Translations under genes and position numbers: made by a program | The notes under the pieces: generated by a model | What the model saw: the letters and a program-made list of their open reading frames with translations, nothing else | The model's database searches: none | What the model was told of the DNA's origin: nothing | Part shown: positions 42,587 through 51,432 of the stretch, piece by piece | How the letters are laid out: each line of letters starts with the position of its first letter | Position numbering within the stretch: the first letter of the stretch is position 1 | Origin: Bacteroidota bacterium | GTDB lineage: Bacteria > Bacteroidota > Bacteroidia > B-17B0 > Aurantibacillaceae | DNA length: 56,128 bases | Reading direction: 5' to 3' | Assembly (NCBI GenBank): GCA_013816615.1 | Contig: JACDED010000003.1 | Span: 25,794-81,921 of the forward strand

Positions 42587-44354
42587 AGCCCTTAAATATT
42601 CTATTCTTGTACTAACGGTTTCCGGCTTGGTTACTTCTTTTACGTCCTGCAAAAATAAAAAAGAAGCTGTTGACAGAACAAGCATTAAAGAATTTCCCGG
42701 AGATGCAAAACCCAGTACAAAGGCAAACGAAGTAAAGTTTACAAGCTTTTTTATTGACGGCTGCGCGGCTTTGCAACCGCAAAAACAAAATCTACCAGAG
42801 GCATTACGTTTATTTACAGAGTGTAAAAAAATAGATCCAAATAGTATTCCTCTAAAATATGAGCTTGCCAAAACTTATAAATTAATTGGCGCTTATGAGT
42901 TAGCCATACAAAATGCCAAGGCCTGTGCAGAAGCAAATCCAAAGAATGAATGGTATCAATTATTGCTTATTGACTGTTACGTATCCTTAAAACAATACAA
43001 TCAATCTATCAAACTAAGAGAGCAACTGGTAAAGAATTTTCCAGACAAAACAGAGTTCCAGGAAGATCTTGCTATTGAATATTCAATTATTGGCGAATAT
43101 GATAAGTCGTATAAAATTTATAATGAGCTCGAAAAAACTTATGGCATCAATGAACAGATAACTTTAAATAAAATAAAGCTTTTAAAGAATCAAAAAAAGT
43201 TCAAAGAAACCGAAGATGAATTATTGCGCCTTGCAAATTCTAATAAAACCGAACCAAGGTATCTTGCTTACTTAGCCGATTTTTATATTGAACAACAAAG
43301 GTTGGATAAGGCAAAAGAAATGTATGATATGATCTTAAAGATCGATCCAAACAATCCATCCATTAACCTTGCATTACATGATTATTACAGCGCTCAAGGA
43401 AAAGATGACGAAGCTTTTGACTATTTAAAAAAAGCGTTTCAAAACCCGGATCTTGAAGTAGATTATAAAATAGATGCGGCAAGATATTATTTTTCACGTG
43501 CAGAAAAACAACCCGAATCAAATTATTATGCGCGCGGTTTAGAGTTGTGTGAAATATTAGTTAAAGTGCACACAAAAGAGTCGCGCGGTAACGAAGTATA
43601 TGCTGATTTTTTATTGCTTGGTGGAAAAATTCAGGAATCTGCAAAATATTATTACATCGCCGCAAGCGGCGAGGCTGTTGATTACAGGGTTTGGAGCCAG
43701 CTATTATTTGCAGATAGCGAATTAAAAAATTACGATTCGTTAGAACATCATAGTGCAAAAGCAATGGACCTTTTCCCTAGCCAGGCTATCCCCTATTTTT
43801 TTAATGGCGTTGCCAACATGCAATTAAAAAACCACAAAAAAGCAGCGCAGTCTTTAAAAGATGGTTTAGAGTTTGTGTCAGATAATAAATCATTGATGAT
43901 GGATTTTTATACCAACTTAGGTGATGCTTATTTTTATGGAAAAGACTATGCAAAATCTGATAAAGCTTTTGATGACGCGTTAAAGATAGATGCTGATAAC
44001 ACTTATGTTTTAAACAATTATGCTTATTATCTGTCTTTAAGAAACGAGAATTTAGATAAGGCCGAAAAGCTATCACGCAAAGCAAATGAGCTTGTACACG
44101 ACAATCGTAATTATATGGATACTTATGGATGGATCTTGTACCAGCAAAAAAAGTACAAGGAGGCTGAAGAATGGTTGGCCAACGCCTCTAAAATGGGTCC
44201 GCCAAAAGCAGATATATTAGAACATTACGGGGATGTGCTTTACAAATTAAACAAGCAGGAAGAGGCCATGACACAATGGAACCTTGCGAGACAAGCCGGT
44301 GGCAAATCAGACGAATTGCTCAACAAATTAAGATCAAAAAAACTGAATGATTAA
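42579..44354 (+). CDS. TPR lipoprotein
   Basis: A 591-residue protein with a lipoprotein-type signal (LTVSGLVTSFTSCKNKK, lipid-anchored Cys near residue 24) and about twelve TPR or TPR-like repeats from about 50 to 585, for example ADFYIEQQRLDKAKEMYDMI and YGWILYQQKKYKEAEEW. The TTG start at 42579 is the only one upstream of the signal and overlaps the nucleotidyltransferase gene by 8 bp. It is probably a periplasmic scaffold anchored to a membrane. The neighbouring DUF4292 and EnvC-like genes suggest an envelope assembly or division role. Confidence 0.8.
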   Translation: MFKALKYSILVLTVSGLVTSFTSCKNKKEAVDRTSIKEFPGDAKPSTKANEVKFTSFFIDGCAALQPQKQNLPEALRLFTECKKIDPNSIPLKYELAKTYKLIGAYELAIQNAKACAEANPKNEWYQLLLIDCYVSLKQYNQSIKLREQLVKNFPDKTEFQEDLAIEYSIIGEYDKSYKIYNELEKTYGINEQITLNKIKLLKNQKKFKETEDELLRLANSNKTEPRYLAYLADFYIEQQRLDKAKEMYDMILKIDPNNPSINLALHDYYSAQGKDDEAFDYLKKAFQNPDLEVDYKIDAARYYFSRAEKQPESNYYARGLELCEILVKVHTKESRGNEVYADFLLLGGKIQESAKYYYIAASGEAVDYRVWSQLLFADSELKNYDSLEHHSAKAMDLFPSQAIPYFFNGVANMQLKNHKKAAQSLKDGLEFVSDNKSLMMDFYTNLGDAYFYGKDYAKSDKAFDDALKIDADNTYVLNNYAYYLSLRNENLDKAEKLSRKANELVHDNRNYMDTYGWILYQQKKYKEAEEWLANASKMGPPKADILEHYGDVLYKLNKQEEAMTQWNLARQAGGKSDELLNKLRSKKLND

Positions 44355-45240
44355 TTCATTCCTCTCTATAAAACATTTTTCTTTTGCAATTTTATTGCTT
44401 TGCTTTTTTGCGCCTTCGTGTAAACACAAACAAAAAATGCAGCGCCATCAAACAGAATTGATAGTTGCTGATACAGCAAACATGGGCCGCTGCCGCCTAG
44501 ATTTTAAAAGCGCAAGAACATTAAGCAAACACGTAAAAGAAAATGAATTTAATTTTACCTGGGTAACCGCAAAGGCAAATGTAGAAACGCTTATTGATGG
44601 CAAAGAAGAAAGCTTTGATATAAGAGTAAACATTCGTAAAGACAGTGCCATGCTTATCACCATTCAATATCTATTGGGCATACAGGTGGCAAAGATCTTA
44701 ATTACGCGCGACTCTGTAAAAGTAAGGGTGGATATTAAAAAGCAATATTTTAAAGGGGATTTTAATTATATCAACGAAATGTTGAACGCAGACCTTGATT
44801 ATGATGTTTTGCAGGCAGTTTTGTTTGGAAACAGCGCCGAATTTTATGAAGATGACGATTTAAAGCTAAAACCTGTAACCGATCGCATAAATTGTCATTA
44901 TTTACTGAGTACCGAACGCAAAAGACGTTTAAGAAAGATGCAACAGGCTGAAACCGGACTGAAAAAGGCCCTTCAGATCCTTACTTTAAACCCTGATAAT
45001 TATAAAATAATTAAGAATGAATTCTCAGATCCCGCAACTAACCGAACATTTACGGCAAACTACAAGGATTTTACCCAAAAAGACAGTGTTTATGCACCAT
45101 ACCATGTTGATATTGATATAGTGGCAGAGAAAAAAGCGAGTATAAAAATTGACTATGTTCGCATAGAGAAAAATAAGCCTCAAAACATAAGCTTAAACAT
45201 ACCTGCTAAATATGAAGCAATTCAAATACAAAAAAAATAA
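44347..45240 (+). CDS. DUF4292 lipoprotein
   Basis: A 297-residue exported lipoprotein: LLLCFFAPSCKHKQ gives a lipobox with Cys at about residue 25. The remainder has repeated beta segments, for example SFDIRVNIRKDSAMLITIQYLLGIQ, and matches the DUF4292 pattern in the order and spacing of this operon. The fold has been compared to LolA/LolB-type lipoprotein carriers, but its function is not established. It overlaps both neighbours (8 bp upstream, 29 bp downstream), so translational coupling is strong. Confidence 0.75.
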   Translation: MINSFLSIKHFSFAILLLCFFAPSCKHKQKMQRHQTELIVADTANMGRCRLDFKSARTLSKHVKENEFNFTWVTAKANVETLIDGKEESFDIRVNIRKDSAMLITIQYLLGIQVAKILITRDSVKVRVDIKKQYFKGDFNYINEMLNADLDYDVLQAVLFGNSAEFYEDDDLKLKPVTDRINCHYLLSTERKRRLRKMQQAETGLKKALQILTLNPDNYKIIKNEFSDPATNRTFTANYKDFTQKDSVYAPYHVDIDIVAEKKASIKIDYVRIEKNKPQNISLNIPAKYEAIQIQKK

Positions 45241-46600
45241 ACTGTCACTCGTTTTTGCGCTGTTATTTTTTATTGTATTAATTCCTACACTTCAATCTCA
45301 AACCAATTCTAAGAATTCAAAAAAAGATCTTGAGAATAAAAAGAAAAAGATCAACGATGAGATCAATGAGATCAACTCAATGTTGAGTGAAACAAAAGCC
45401 AACAAAAAAAATTCTATCGGTGCTTTGGTAAACATTAATATGAAACTGGAAAAACGCCAGGACCTTATTAATACCATTAACTCCGAGATCCACGCTTTAA
45501 ATAAAGACATTAAGCAAAACGAAAAACAAGCCGATCAGTTAAAGAGCAGTTTAGAAAAATTAAAAGGCGATTACGCGCGCATGATCGTTTTTGCGCAACG
45601 TAACCAGGATGCGTATAGTAAAATAATGTTTGTTTTTGCTTCTGATAATTTTAACCAGGCTTATGCGCGCTTAAAATATATGCAGCAATATTCTGAATTC
45701 AGAAAAAAACAAGCTGTCGAAATTATTACAACACAAACAGAACTTATTGCAAAATTAAAAGAGCTTAAAGAGCAGCGTCACGAAAAAAATGTATTGTTAG
45801 GTAATGAAGAAGTAGAAAAGGTAAACCTAAGCAGTGAGAAACAGGAACAGGAACAGGTTTTAACTGAATTACAAAAGAAAGAAAAAGAATTAAAAACAGA
45901 ACTGGATAAAAAGAAACAGGATGCTGTTGAGTTACAATTAGCTATTAAACGTTTAATTGAAGCTGAAATAAAACGTAAGCTGGAAGAAGCAAGAAAGGCT
46001 GAAGAAGCAGCAATTGCGGCTAAAAAAGCCAAAGAGGCAAAAGAAAATAAAACCAAAGTTGCTGTAAAAGATAAAAACCCAAAAACGACTAAAGAAAAAG
46101 TTGTTATAGATGTAAAGCCTGAAAAAGAGAAAAAAGAAAATCTTTTTATGCCTGCTTTAACAGAAGAAACGGAAGCTTTAAGTGCTGATTTTTCAAACAA
46201 CCGGGGTAAGTTGCCTTGGCCTGTTGGTAAAGGTGTTATTTGCGAAACTTATGGCGAACATGAGCATCCTGCCATTAAAGGCTTTATGATGTTTAATAAC
46301 GGCGTTGAGATATGCGCTACAAAAGGCACACAAGCACGCGCGGTTTTTGATGGCGAAGTAACGGGTATTGCTGTTTCACCTACCGGAGGAAAGCTGGTGA
46401 TCATTCGTCATGGCGAATATTTAAGCGTATATAGTAATTTGACGGATGTTACAGTAAAAACAGGGCAAAAAATAACTGTTAAACAAATAATTGGTACTGT
46501 TGCAACCGATGATGAAGAAGGCAAAACATCTATGAATCTTCAGATCTGGAAAGGCCAAAAAACAATGGATCCAAGCGGCTGGTTGTATAATGCCAGATAA
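45212..46600 (+). CDS. EnvC-like murein hydrolase activator (degenerate LytM)
   Basis: A 462-residue exported protein with a signal peptide (1 to about 30), a long coiled coil (about 35-265, Lys/Glu-rich, with KKKKINDEINEINSML), an Ala/Lys-rich linker and a C-terminal LytM/M23 domain (about 335-460). The usual zinc ligands are missing: the H-x3-D site reads NNGVEICATKG, and the H-x-H site reads MNLQIWKGQ. That is the pattern of E. coli EnvC, which lacks hydrolase activity and activates amidases at the septum. I infer the same here. It overlaps DUF4292 by 29 bp and ends the operon. Confidence 0.85.
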   Translation: MKQFKYKKNKLSLVFALLFFIVLIPTLQSQTNSKNSKKDLENKKKKINDEINEINSMLSETKANKKNSIGALVNINMKLEKRQDLINTINSEIHALNKDIKQNEKQADQLKSSLEKLKGDYARMIVFAQRNQDAYSKIMFVFASDNFNQAYARLKYMQQYSEFRKKQAVEIITTQTELIAKLKELKEQRHEKNVLLGNEEVEKVNLSSEKQEQEQVLTELQKKEKELKTELDKKKQDAVELQLAIKRLIEAEIKRKLEEARKAEEAAIAAKKAKEAKENKTKVAVKDKNPKTTKEKVVIDVKPEKEKKENLFMPALTEETEALSADFSNNRGKLPWPVGKGVICETYGEHEHPAIKGFMMFNNGVEICATKGTQARAVFDGEVTGIAVSPTGGKLVIIRHGEYLSVYSNLTDVTVKTGQKITVKQIIGTVATDDEEGKTSMNLQIWKGQKTMDPSGWLYNAR

Positions 46601-46650
46601 TGCTTCTGCTACTGTGTTAAAAAACCGCTCTATTCTTTGACCTTGCTTAA

Positions 46651-46658
46651 TAACTTTG
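46651..46658 (+). promoter_or_regulatory. -7 box of the second PD40-OmpA gene
   Basis: TAACTTTG matches TAnnTTTG exactly, 13 bp before the ATG at 46672. No TTTG lies 19-21 bp upstream. Its presence suggests the gene is transcribed separately from the EnvC operon, 71 bp away. Confidence 0.45.
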
Positions 46659-46671
46659 TAATTTTATTATA

Positions 46672-48714
46672 ATGCATTATTTAAAACACATATTAATTTT
46701 AATTATTGCGCTATCATTTTTTTCGTTCGTAACTCCCGAAGATAAATATGTACGCCAGGCGTTAAAACAATTGGAAAAAGGAAACCTGCGCGAAGCAAAA
46801 GCCCTTTATCTAAAAGCAATCGAAAGAGATCCGGAAAGCTTTAATGCCAATGTTGGCATGGGCCTTTTATTATCTGAATTACTCGATAACCATGCCGACG
46901 CTTTACCTTATCTTGAAAAAGCCTATAAGGTCACAAAAAAAGATACGCTTGGCCAACTCATCTATTCGCTTGCAAAATGTTACCAGCACAATGGCGAATT
47001 CGAAAAAGCCATTACCATGTTCGATCGTTTAAACAATTATGAAGATTACGAAGAAGAAATAGATCTTGCAAAAGACATTAAAAAAAGAAAAGACGATTGC
47101 AATTATGCTTTACAACACAAAACCTATACTGCATCAACCCAATGGTACATTGTTAATGCGGGTAAGAATATAAATACGGATATGCCTGAGTATGTTCCTG
47201 TACTTACACAACAAAACGAATTGATCTTTACTTCAAGAAGACAGGATGATAAAAAAGAACAGCTAAGTTATTTGGATGGTAAATATTTTGAGAGTATGTA
47301 CATTACAAAAATTGACGCTAATGGCTTTAAAGATCTTCGTCCTTATACTTTGCCTGACCAACTTGTAAAATCACATTATTTAAAGAAACACGAATCTGTT
47401 GTTTCGATGAGTCCAGACGGAAAAACACTTTTTACATTTCGTGATAATAAGATCTATGAAATAAACATGGATCAACGCAAAACTCAAAAACCTAAAAAAT
47501 TATTAAAAACAGTTAATTTTGATTTTTACCAAAGCCATGCCTTTTTAACTAAAGATGGAAATACACTTTATTTTACAAGCGAAGCAAACGAAGGGCTTGG
47601 AGGAATTGATATTTACCGCGCTACAAAAATTAAAGAAGGCGAATGGAGCAAGCCTGAAAACCTTGGTGCTACAATAAACACAAGTTTTGACGAAGATGCG
47701 CCTTTTGTAAGTGAAGACGGAAAAACACTTTACTTTTCAAGTACAGGCCACGAAGGTTTCGGAAATTTTGATATTTACAAATCAGAGTTTGTTGACGGAA
47801 AATGGAGTGCGCCCGAAAACCTTGGTCAGCCTATAAATTCTCCCGGCCATGATATTTTTATGGTAAGAAGTAATGATGAAAGTGTTGCTTACTTTTCATC
47901 TTCGCGAAGCGGTGGTTTTGGCGATATGGATATTTATAAAATAAATTATTTGAACAATTTAAATAAAGAATGTCCAACACAAAAAACCGAACAATTCGCT
48001 CTTAACATTATTGATGAAGACCTAACAGATCTTAAAAATAAAATAGAAGTAAAGGTTCCGGCAAATTATAAAGTGCTTTCTTATGAGTGGAAAGTAAACG
48101 AAAACCCAATTACAGATCAGTTAGCTGTTTTAAATTACGATTACAAGCAGAACGGTAATTACACCGTTTCATCGAAGGTGATTGTTTACTGTGATACATG
48201 TTTATCTCCGCTTGTTGTATGTAACAGTATTGAAAACAAGTTCGAGAAAGTAAAAGTAGATACCTCAACAGTTATTACTGCTACAACAGCGGTTATTTCG
48301 GCGGTTGACCTAAACACATTAAAGGGAGAATTAAATGTCGAACAATTACAGGCGCTTGGCTTTAACACTAATCCGATTCTTTTTGATTTTGATAAAAGCA
48401 ATTTAACTGTTGATGCTGAAGAGATCTTAAAAACCAATAATGAAGTATTAAAAAAACATCCAGGCTTAAAAATAGAAATTATTGGTTACGCCGATTCGCG
48501 TGGTACAGAACAACACAACAAGGCGCTTTCATCGCAACGTGCTAATGCTGTAAAAAATTATTTAGCAAAAGCTAAAGTAAAATCATCGCAATTAAAATTC
48601 TCAACAGGCAAAGGCGCTTCTAATTTAGTGAACGATTGTGGTAAAGGCAAAGACTGTGATAATTATATGCACTTACAAAACCGTAGGGTAATTTTTAAAG
48701 TGTATAATAAATAG
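46672..48714 (+). CDS. TPR/PD40/OmpA envelope protein (PorE-like paralogue)
   Basis: A 680-residue exported protein with a signal peptide (1 to about 22), TPR region (about 25-140), PD40 propeller (about 165-425) with repeated blades such as LYFTSEANEGLGGIDIYRAT and LYFSSTGHEGFGNFDIYKS, and an OmpA domain (about 565-680: FDFDKSNLTVDAEEIL, GYADSRGTEQHN). Between propeller and OmpA, where the gene at 32874 has a carboxypeptidase-like fold, there is instead a PKD-like beta-sandwich (YEWKVNENPITDQLAVLNYD). It probably anchors envelope structures to peptidoglycan. It shares the TPR-PD40-OmpA plan of PorE but lacks one of its domains. Confidence 0.8.
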   Translation: MHYLKHILILIIALSFFSFVTPEDKYVRQALKQLEKGNLREAKALYLKAIERDPESFNANVGMGLLLSELLDNHADALPYLEKAYKVTKKDTLGQLIYSLAKCYQHNGEFEKAITMFDRLNNYEDYEEEIDLAKDIKKRKDDCNYALQHKTYTASTQWYIVNAGKNINTDMPEYVPVLTQQNELIFTSRRQDDKKEQLSYLDGKYFESMYITKIDANGFKDLRPYTLPDQLVKSHYLKKHESVVSMSPDGKTLFTFRDNKIYEINMDQRKTQKPKKLLKTVNFDFYQSHAFLTKDGNTLYFTSEANEGLGGIDIYRATKIKEGEWSKPENLGATINTSFDEDAPFVSEDGKTLYFSSTGHEGFGNFDIYKSEFVDGKWSAPENLGQPINSPGHDIFMVRSNDESVAYFSSSRSGGFGDMDIYKINYLNNLNKECPTQKTEQFALNIIDEDLTDLKNKIEVKVPANYKVLSYEWKVNENPITDQLAVLNYDYKQNGNYTVSSKVIVYCDTCLSPLVVCNSIENKFEKVKVDTSTVITATTAVISAVDLNTLKGELNVEQLQALGFNTNPILFDFDKSNLTVDAEEILKTNNEVLKKHPGLKIEIIGYADSRGTEQHNKALSSQRANAVKNYLAKAKVKSSQLKFSTGKGASNLVNDCGKGKDCDNYMHLQNRRVIFKVYNK

Positions 48715-48756
48715 TTTCATCCTCCTTCGTCACCCATCATACTTCGATGACATAAC

Positions 48757-48790
48757 AAAAAAGCCGCACTAATTATAGAGCGGCTTTTTT
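48757..48790. terminator. Bidirectional terminator between PD40-OmpA and tig
   Basis: AAAAAAGCCGC (48757-48767) pairs with GCGGCTTTTTT (48780-48790), with loop ACTAATTATAGA. A-tracts and T-tracts on both sides make it usable from both strands. Confidence 0.85.
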
Positions 48791-48802
48791 CATAATTCTA
48801 TT

Positions 48803-48859
48803 TGTCATTCCGATGAAAGCAGGAGTCTAAATACAGATCTCTCGTTTCTCAAGATGACA
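48803..48859. repeat. Intergenic inverted repeat (TGTCATTCCG type)
   Basis: TGTCATTCCGATGAAAGCAG at the left and the reverse complement of the right end (TGTCATCTTGAGAAACGAGA) are imperfect inverted copies around ATAC. The unit ends 4 bp from the trigger factor stop. It belongs to the 'gtcattccga...gaatgac' type of dispersed repeat I associate with Bacteroidota intergenic DNA (not searched). Confidence 0.6.
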
Positions 48860-48863
48860 AGTG

Positions 48864-50198
48864 TTAAGCTTTAAAGAAATCTTCGTAGCTAACTTCTTTT
48901 GCCTGTAGCGTACATTTTTCTTTAATAAGATCTAATACTTTTTTGCTGTAAAGATTTTCGAAGATACGTTGTGCTTCTTTTTCTTTGCTTAAAATATCTT
49001 TAGAGATCTTTTCTAAATCCTCATCAGTAGCTTGTTGTCCGTAACGTGCGTATTCGCTTTTAATAAACGATTTTGCTTCTTCTTTTGCTTCGTTAGCGTC
49101 AACTTTAATTTCGTTATCCTTAATGATCTTGTTTTCGATCAATTTCCATTTCATAGATTTAGAATAGTTAGGATAGTCTTTTTCTAATTCTTCTTGGGTA
49201 ATTGGTTTTTCGTTAGCCATCATTAACCAACGTTTTAAGAAATCATCCGGTAATTGAATGTTTGTTTTATCAACCAAACTATTCTCAACTTCTGTTCTTA
49301 AAAATTTATCAGCATCAGCGTTAAACATTAAGCCTAACTCTTCTTTAATTTTATTTCTGAATTCTTCTTCAGTAGTAATTTTTCCTTCACCGTAAACTTT
49401 ATCAAATAATTCCTGGTTAAGGTCTGCATCTTCTAAACGCGCAATGTTCTTTACGGTTAATTGTAAATTACAGCTTAGTGTTTCCGCAGCTTCTTTATCA
49501 ACGCCTAATGAAACACTTTTATCTAAAGCATTATCATATAATTCGTTTACATTAATTATAACTTTATCTTCTTTTTTAATGCCCAAAATTTTTGATTTAG
49601 CTGTTTCGTTCTTTAAACGCTCATAGCTAATACTTGTGCTTTTAAAGATACCGCCTGCTTTAATACTTCCGCTTTCATCCAATTCATTGATGTCAACAAA
49701 TACAACATCTTTCTCACCTGCAACTTCAGGATTTAAAGGTTTACCAAAATTACGACGAACGTCTTTCACATATTTTTCTACCAAGTCATTATCGATCTTC
49801 ACTGTTTTGTATGTGAACGTTTGTTTATCGTTTAGATCAAGATTAAATTTCGGTGCTAAACCTACCTGGTAAACAAATTCAAAATCTTTCTGATTTTCGA
49901 AATCAACAGCCGCCTGATCTTTTGGCATTGGATTGCCAAGGATCTCGATATTGTTTTCCTGGATATAATTATAAATTGTAGAATCTAATAATTTGTTTAA
50001 CTCATCAACTAAGATCTGAGTACCGTATTGTTTTTTTACCAAACCCACTGGCACTTTACCCGGTCTGAAACCTGGCATAGAAATTTGTTTTTGCGCTTTT
50101 TTTAAGGCGTCCGTTACTTTAGTTTCGTAATCGGCTGGAGTTACAGAAATAGCGATCTCTGCATTCAAATTATCAATATCTTTCTTGGTAATATTCAT
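48864..50198 (-). CDS. tig: Trigger factor
   Basis: A 444-residue ribosome-associated chaperone of normal length. The ribosome-binding domain (1 to about 115) carries the signature GFRPGKVPVGLVKKQYG with the ribosome-contact FRxGKxP loop at about residues 43-51. The middle FKBP-like region (about 150-245) is divergent, as is common in Bacteroidota. The C-terminal helical arms (about 265-440) complete the fold. ATG start; a -7 box (TATTTTTG) lies at 50218-50225, so it has its own promoter although it follows the epimerase-like gene by 86 bp. Confidence 0.95.
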   Translation of the reverse strand: MNITKKDIDNLNAEIAISVTPADYETKVTDALKKAQKQISMPGFRPGKVPVGLVKKQYGTQILVDELNKLLDSTIYNYIQENNIEILGNPMPKDQAAVDFENQKDFEFVYQVGLAPKFNLDLNDKQTFTYKTVKIDNDLVEKYVKDVRRNFGKPLNPEVAGEKDVVFVDINELDESGSIKAGGIFKSTSISYERLKNETAKSKILGIKKEDKVIINVNELYDNALDKSVSLGVDKEAAETLSCNLQLTVKNIARLEDADLNQELFDKVYGEGKITTEEEFRNKIKEELGLMFNADADKFLRTEVENSLVDKTNIQLPDDFLKRWLMMANEKPITQEELEKDYPNYSKSMKWKLIENKIIKDNEIKVDANEAKEEAKSFIKSEYARYGQQATDEDLEKISKDILSKEKEAQRIFENLYSKKVLDLIKEKCTLQAKEVSYEDFFKA

Positions 50199-50217
50199 TC
50201 TTTAAAATTTTGGACTG

Positions 50218-50225
50218 CAAAAATA
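50218..50225 (-). promoter_or_regulatory. -7 box of trigger factor
   Basis: On the minus strand this reads TATTTTTG, an exact match to TAnnTTTG, ending 19 bp before the tig ATG. No convincing -33 TTTG at the usual distance. Confidence 0.45.
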
Positions 50226-50284
50226 GGAATTTTTCTTTGTTTTTCATAGAAAATGGCGGCAAAAATAGCCTGAAAAACACTCAA

Positions 50285-51151
50285 TTAACTAAAAATAAGT
50301 GAAAATTTGGCCTTAAAGTCTTTGCCCGCGGCTATGTGAATAATTCCATCCTTTTTTGGCAATTCAGGGCTACCATTCTCGTGGCTGGCAATACCATACC
50401 AGGGTTCAAGGCAGATGAATTGTGTATTGCCTTTTTTTGCCCAGATGCCAAAATACGGCCAATTGATACATTGCATTGTGATTTTATGATTTGACCTTGA
50501 AGAGTATAAGCTAACTTTGTTTATTTGACTATTCTCAAAAACAAGGGCATCGTTATCAAATAATTCTTTTGTAAGAAAAAGTTTCTTATCATTTAATCTT
50601 AAAGGCGCTTTTGCGTCAGATCGCAAACCGTTGTTTAATTGCGTTAAAGAAAACACATCGCTTTCAAATTCTAAATAGTAGTCTTCAAATTTTTCGCCTG
50701 GAAGTATTGGACAATTAAAACCAGGATGTGCTCCTACGCTTGCGAAAAGTGTTTTGTTTAAAGGATTTGTAATTGTGTAGTGCGAATGGAGGATCTTGTC
50801 TTCTAAAATATATTTGATCTGAAAAACAAAATCAAAAGGAAATTTGTTTTTTGTTTCGTTATTTGACACGAGTTGAAATGTTAAAGAGGTTTCGTTCTTT
50901 TCAAGCAGATCAAAATCCATATCGCGCGCAAAACCATGCTGAGGTAATTCGTACTTTTTACCTTCATATATAAAAAAATTATCTTTTAATTTGCCGACTA
51001 TTGGGAACAGAACCGGCGCATGCCTTGCCCATACTACTTTATCGCCTTGCCAGACAAATTCGACATTATTATTGCTTTTAACACTGCAAACCTCAGCGCC
51101 AAAATGATTGATGGTTACCGTTAAATGTTTTGATGTTAATTTGCTTTGCAT
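50285..51151 (-). CDS. Aldose 1-epimerase family protein (LacX-like)
   Basis: A 288-residue cytosolic protein of the galactose mutarotase superfamily, built of beta-sandwich strands. Family cues are EFVWQGDKVVWARHAPVLFP near the N-terminus, PQHGFARDMDF (putative active-site His), SVGAHPGFNCP (second His) and a C-terminal IWAKKGNTQFICLEPWYG with the candidate catalytic Glu. The length and wording fit the LacX/YihR-like subgroup. It may equilibrate alpha and beta anomers of a hexose or hexose-6-phosphate. It lies 8 bp after DUF493 and is the last gene of the GH3-LysE-DUF493 group. Confidence 0.85.
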   Translation of the reverse strand: MQSKLTSKHLTVTINHFGAEVCSVKSNNNVEFVWQGDKVVWARHAPVLFPIVGKLKDNFFIYEGKKYELPQHGFARDMDFDLLEKNETSLTFQLVSNNETKNKFPFDFVFQIKYILEDKILHSHYTITNPLNKTLFASVGAHPGFNCPILPGEKFEDYYLEFESDVFSLTQLNNGLRSDAKAPLRLNDKKLFLTKELFDNDALVFENSQINKVSLYSSRSNHKITMQCINWPYFGIWAKKGNTQFICLEPWYGIASHENGSPELPKKDGIIHIAAGKDFKAKFSLIFS

Positions 51152-51159
51152 GAACTGCG

Positions 51160-51432
51160 TTACAAGAATATAATGCCTTTTACTTCAGATGCTTTTTTAT
51201 AAATGTGGAGGATCTCTTCCGCATTCATAGCAACTTGTGTAGCAGTTATACTAATATATTTTCCGCTTTCGCTTTCTTTGGTGTGAATATCAGCTTCTTC
51301 TTCAAATAGATTTTCAACCAGCGCAATGTTTCTGTGTTCGCTCGGAACAATGAATTTAAACATGTACACACTAGGAAAAGTAGTGGTTTCAACCAGTTTT
51401 TCTTTAAATTTTTTAAGCTCGTCTTCTGTCAT
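51160..51432 (-). CDS. DUF493 (YbeD-like) protein
   Basis: A 90-residue cytosolic protein with an ACT-like alpha/beta fold: FPSVYMFKFIVPSEH at the start, HTKESESGKYISITAT in the centre, and a C-terminal helix AEEILHIYKKASEVKGII. This matches the DUF493/YbeD family, of unknown function; relatives sit near lipoate and amino-acid genes. It overlaps the LysE gene by 4 bp (51429-51432), so its translation is coupled to the exporter. Confidence 0.82.
   Translation of the reverse strand: MTEDELKKFKEKLVETTTFPSVYMFKFIVPSEHRNIALVENLFEEEADIHTKESESGKYISITATQVAMNAEEILHIYKKASEVKGIIFL

Noticed and set aside
45778-46200. 140-codon antisense open frame in the EnvC-like gene
   Set aside because: Its Ser/Phe-rich composition is the mirror of the Lys/Glu-rich coiled coil on the coding strand.
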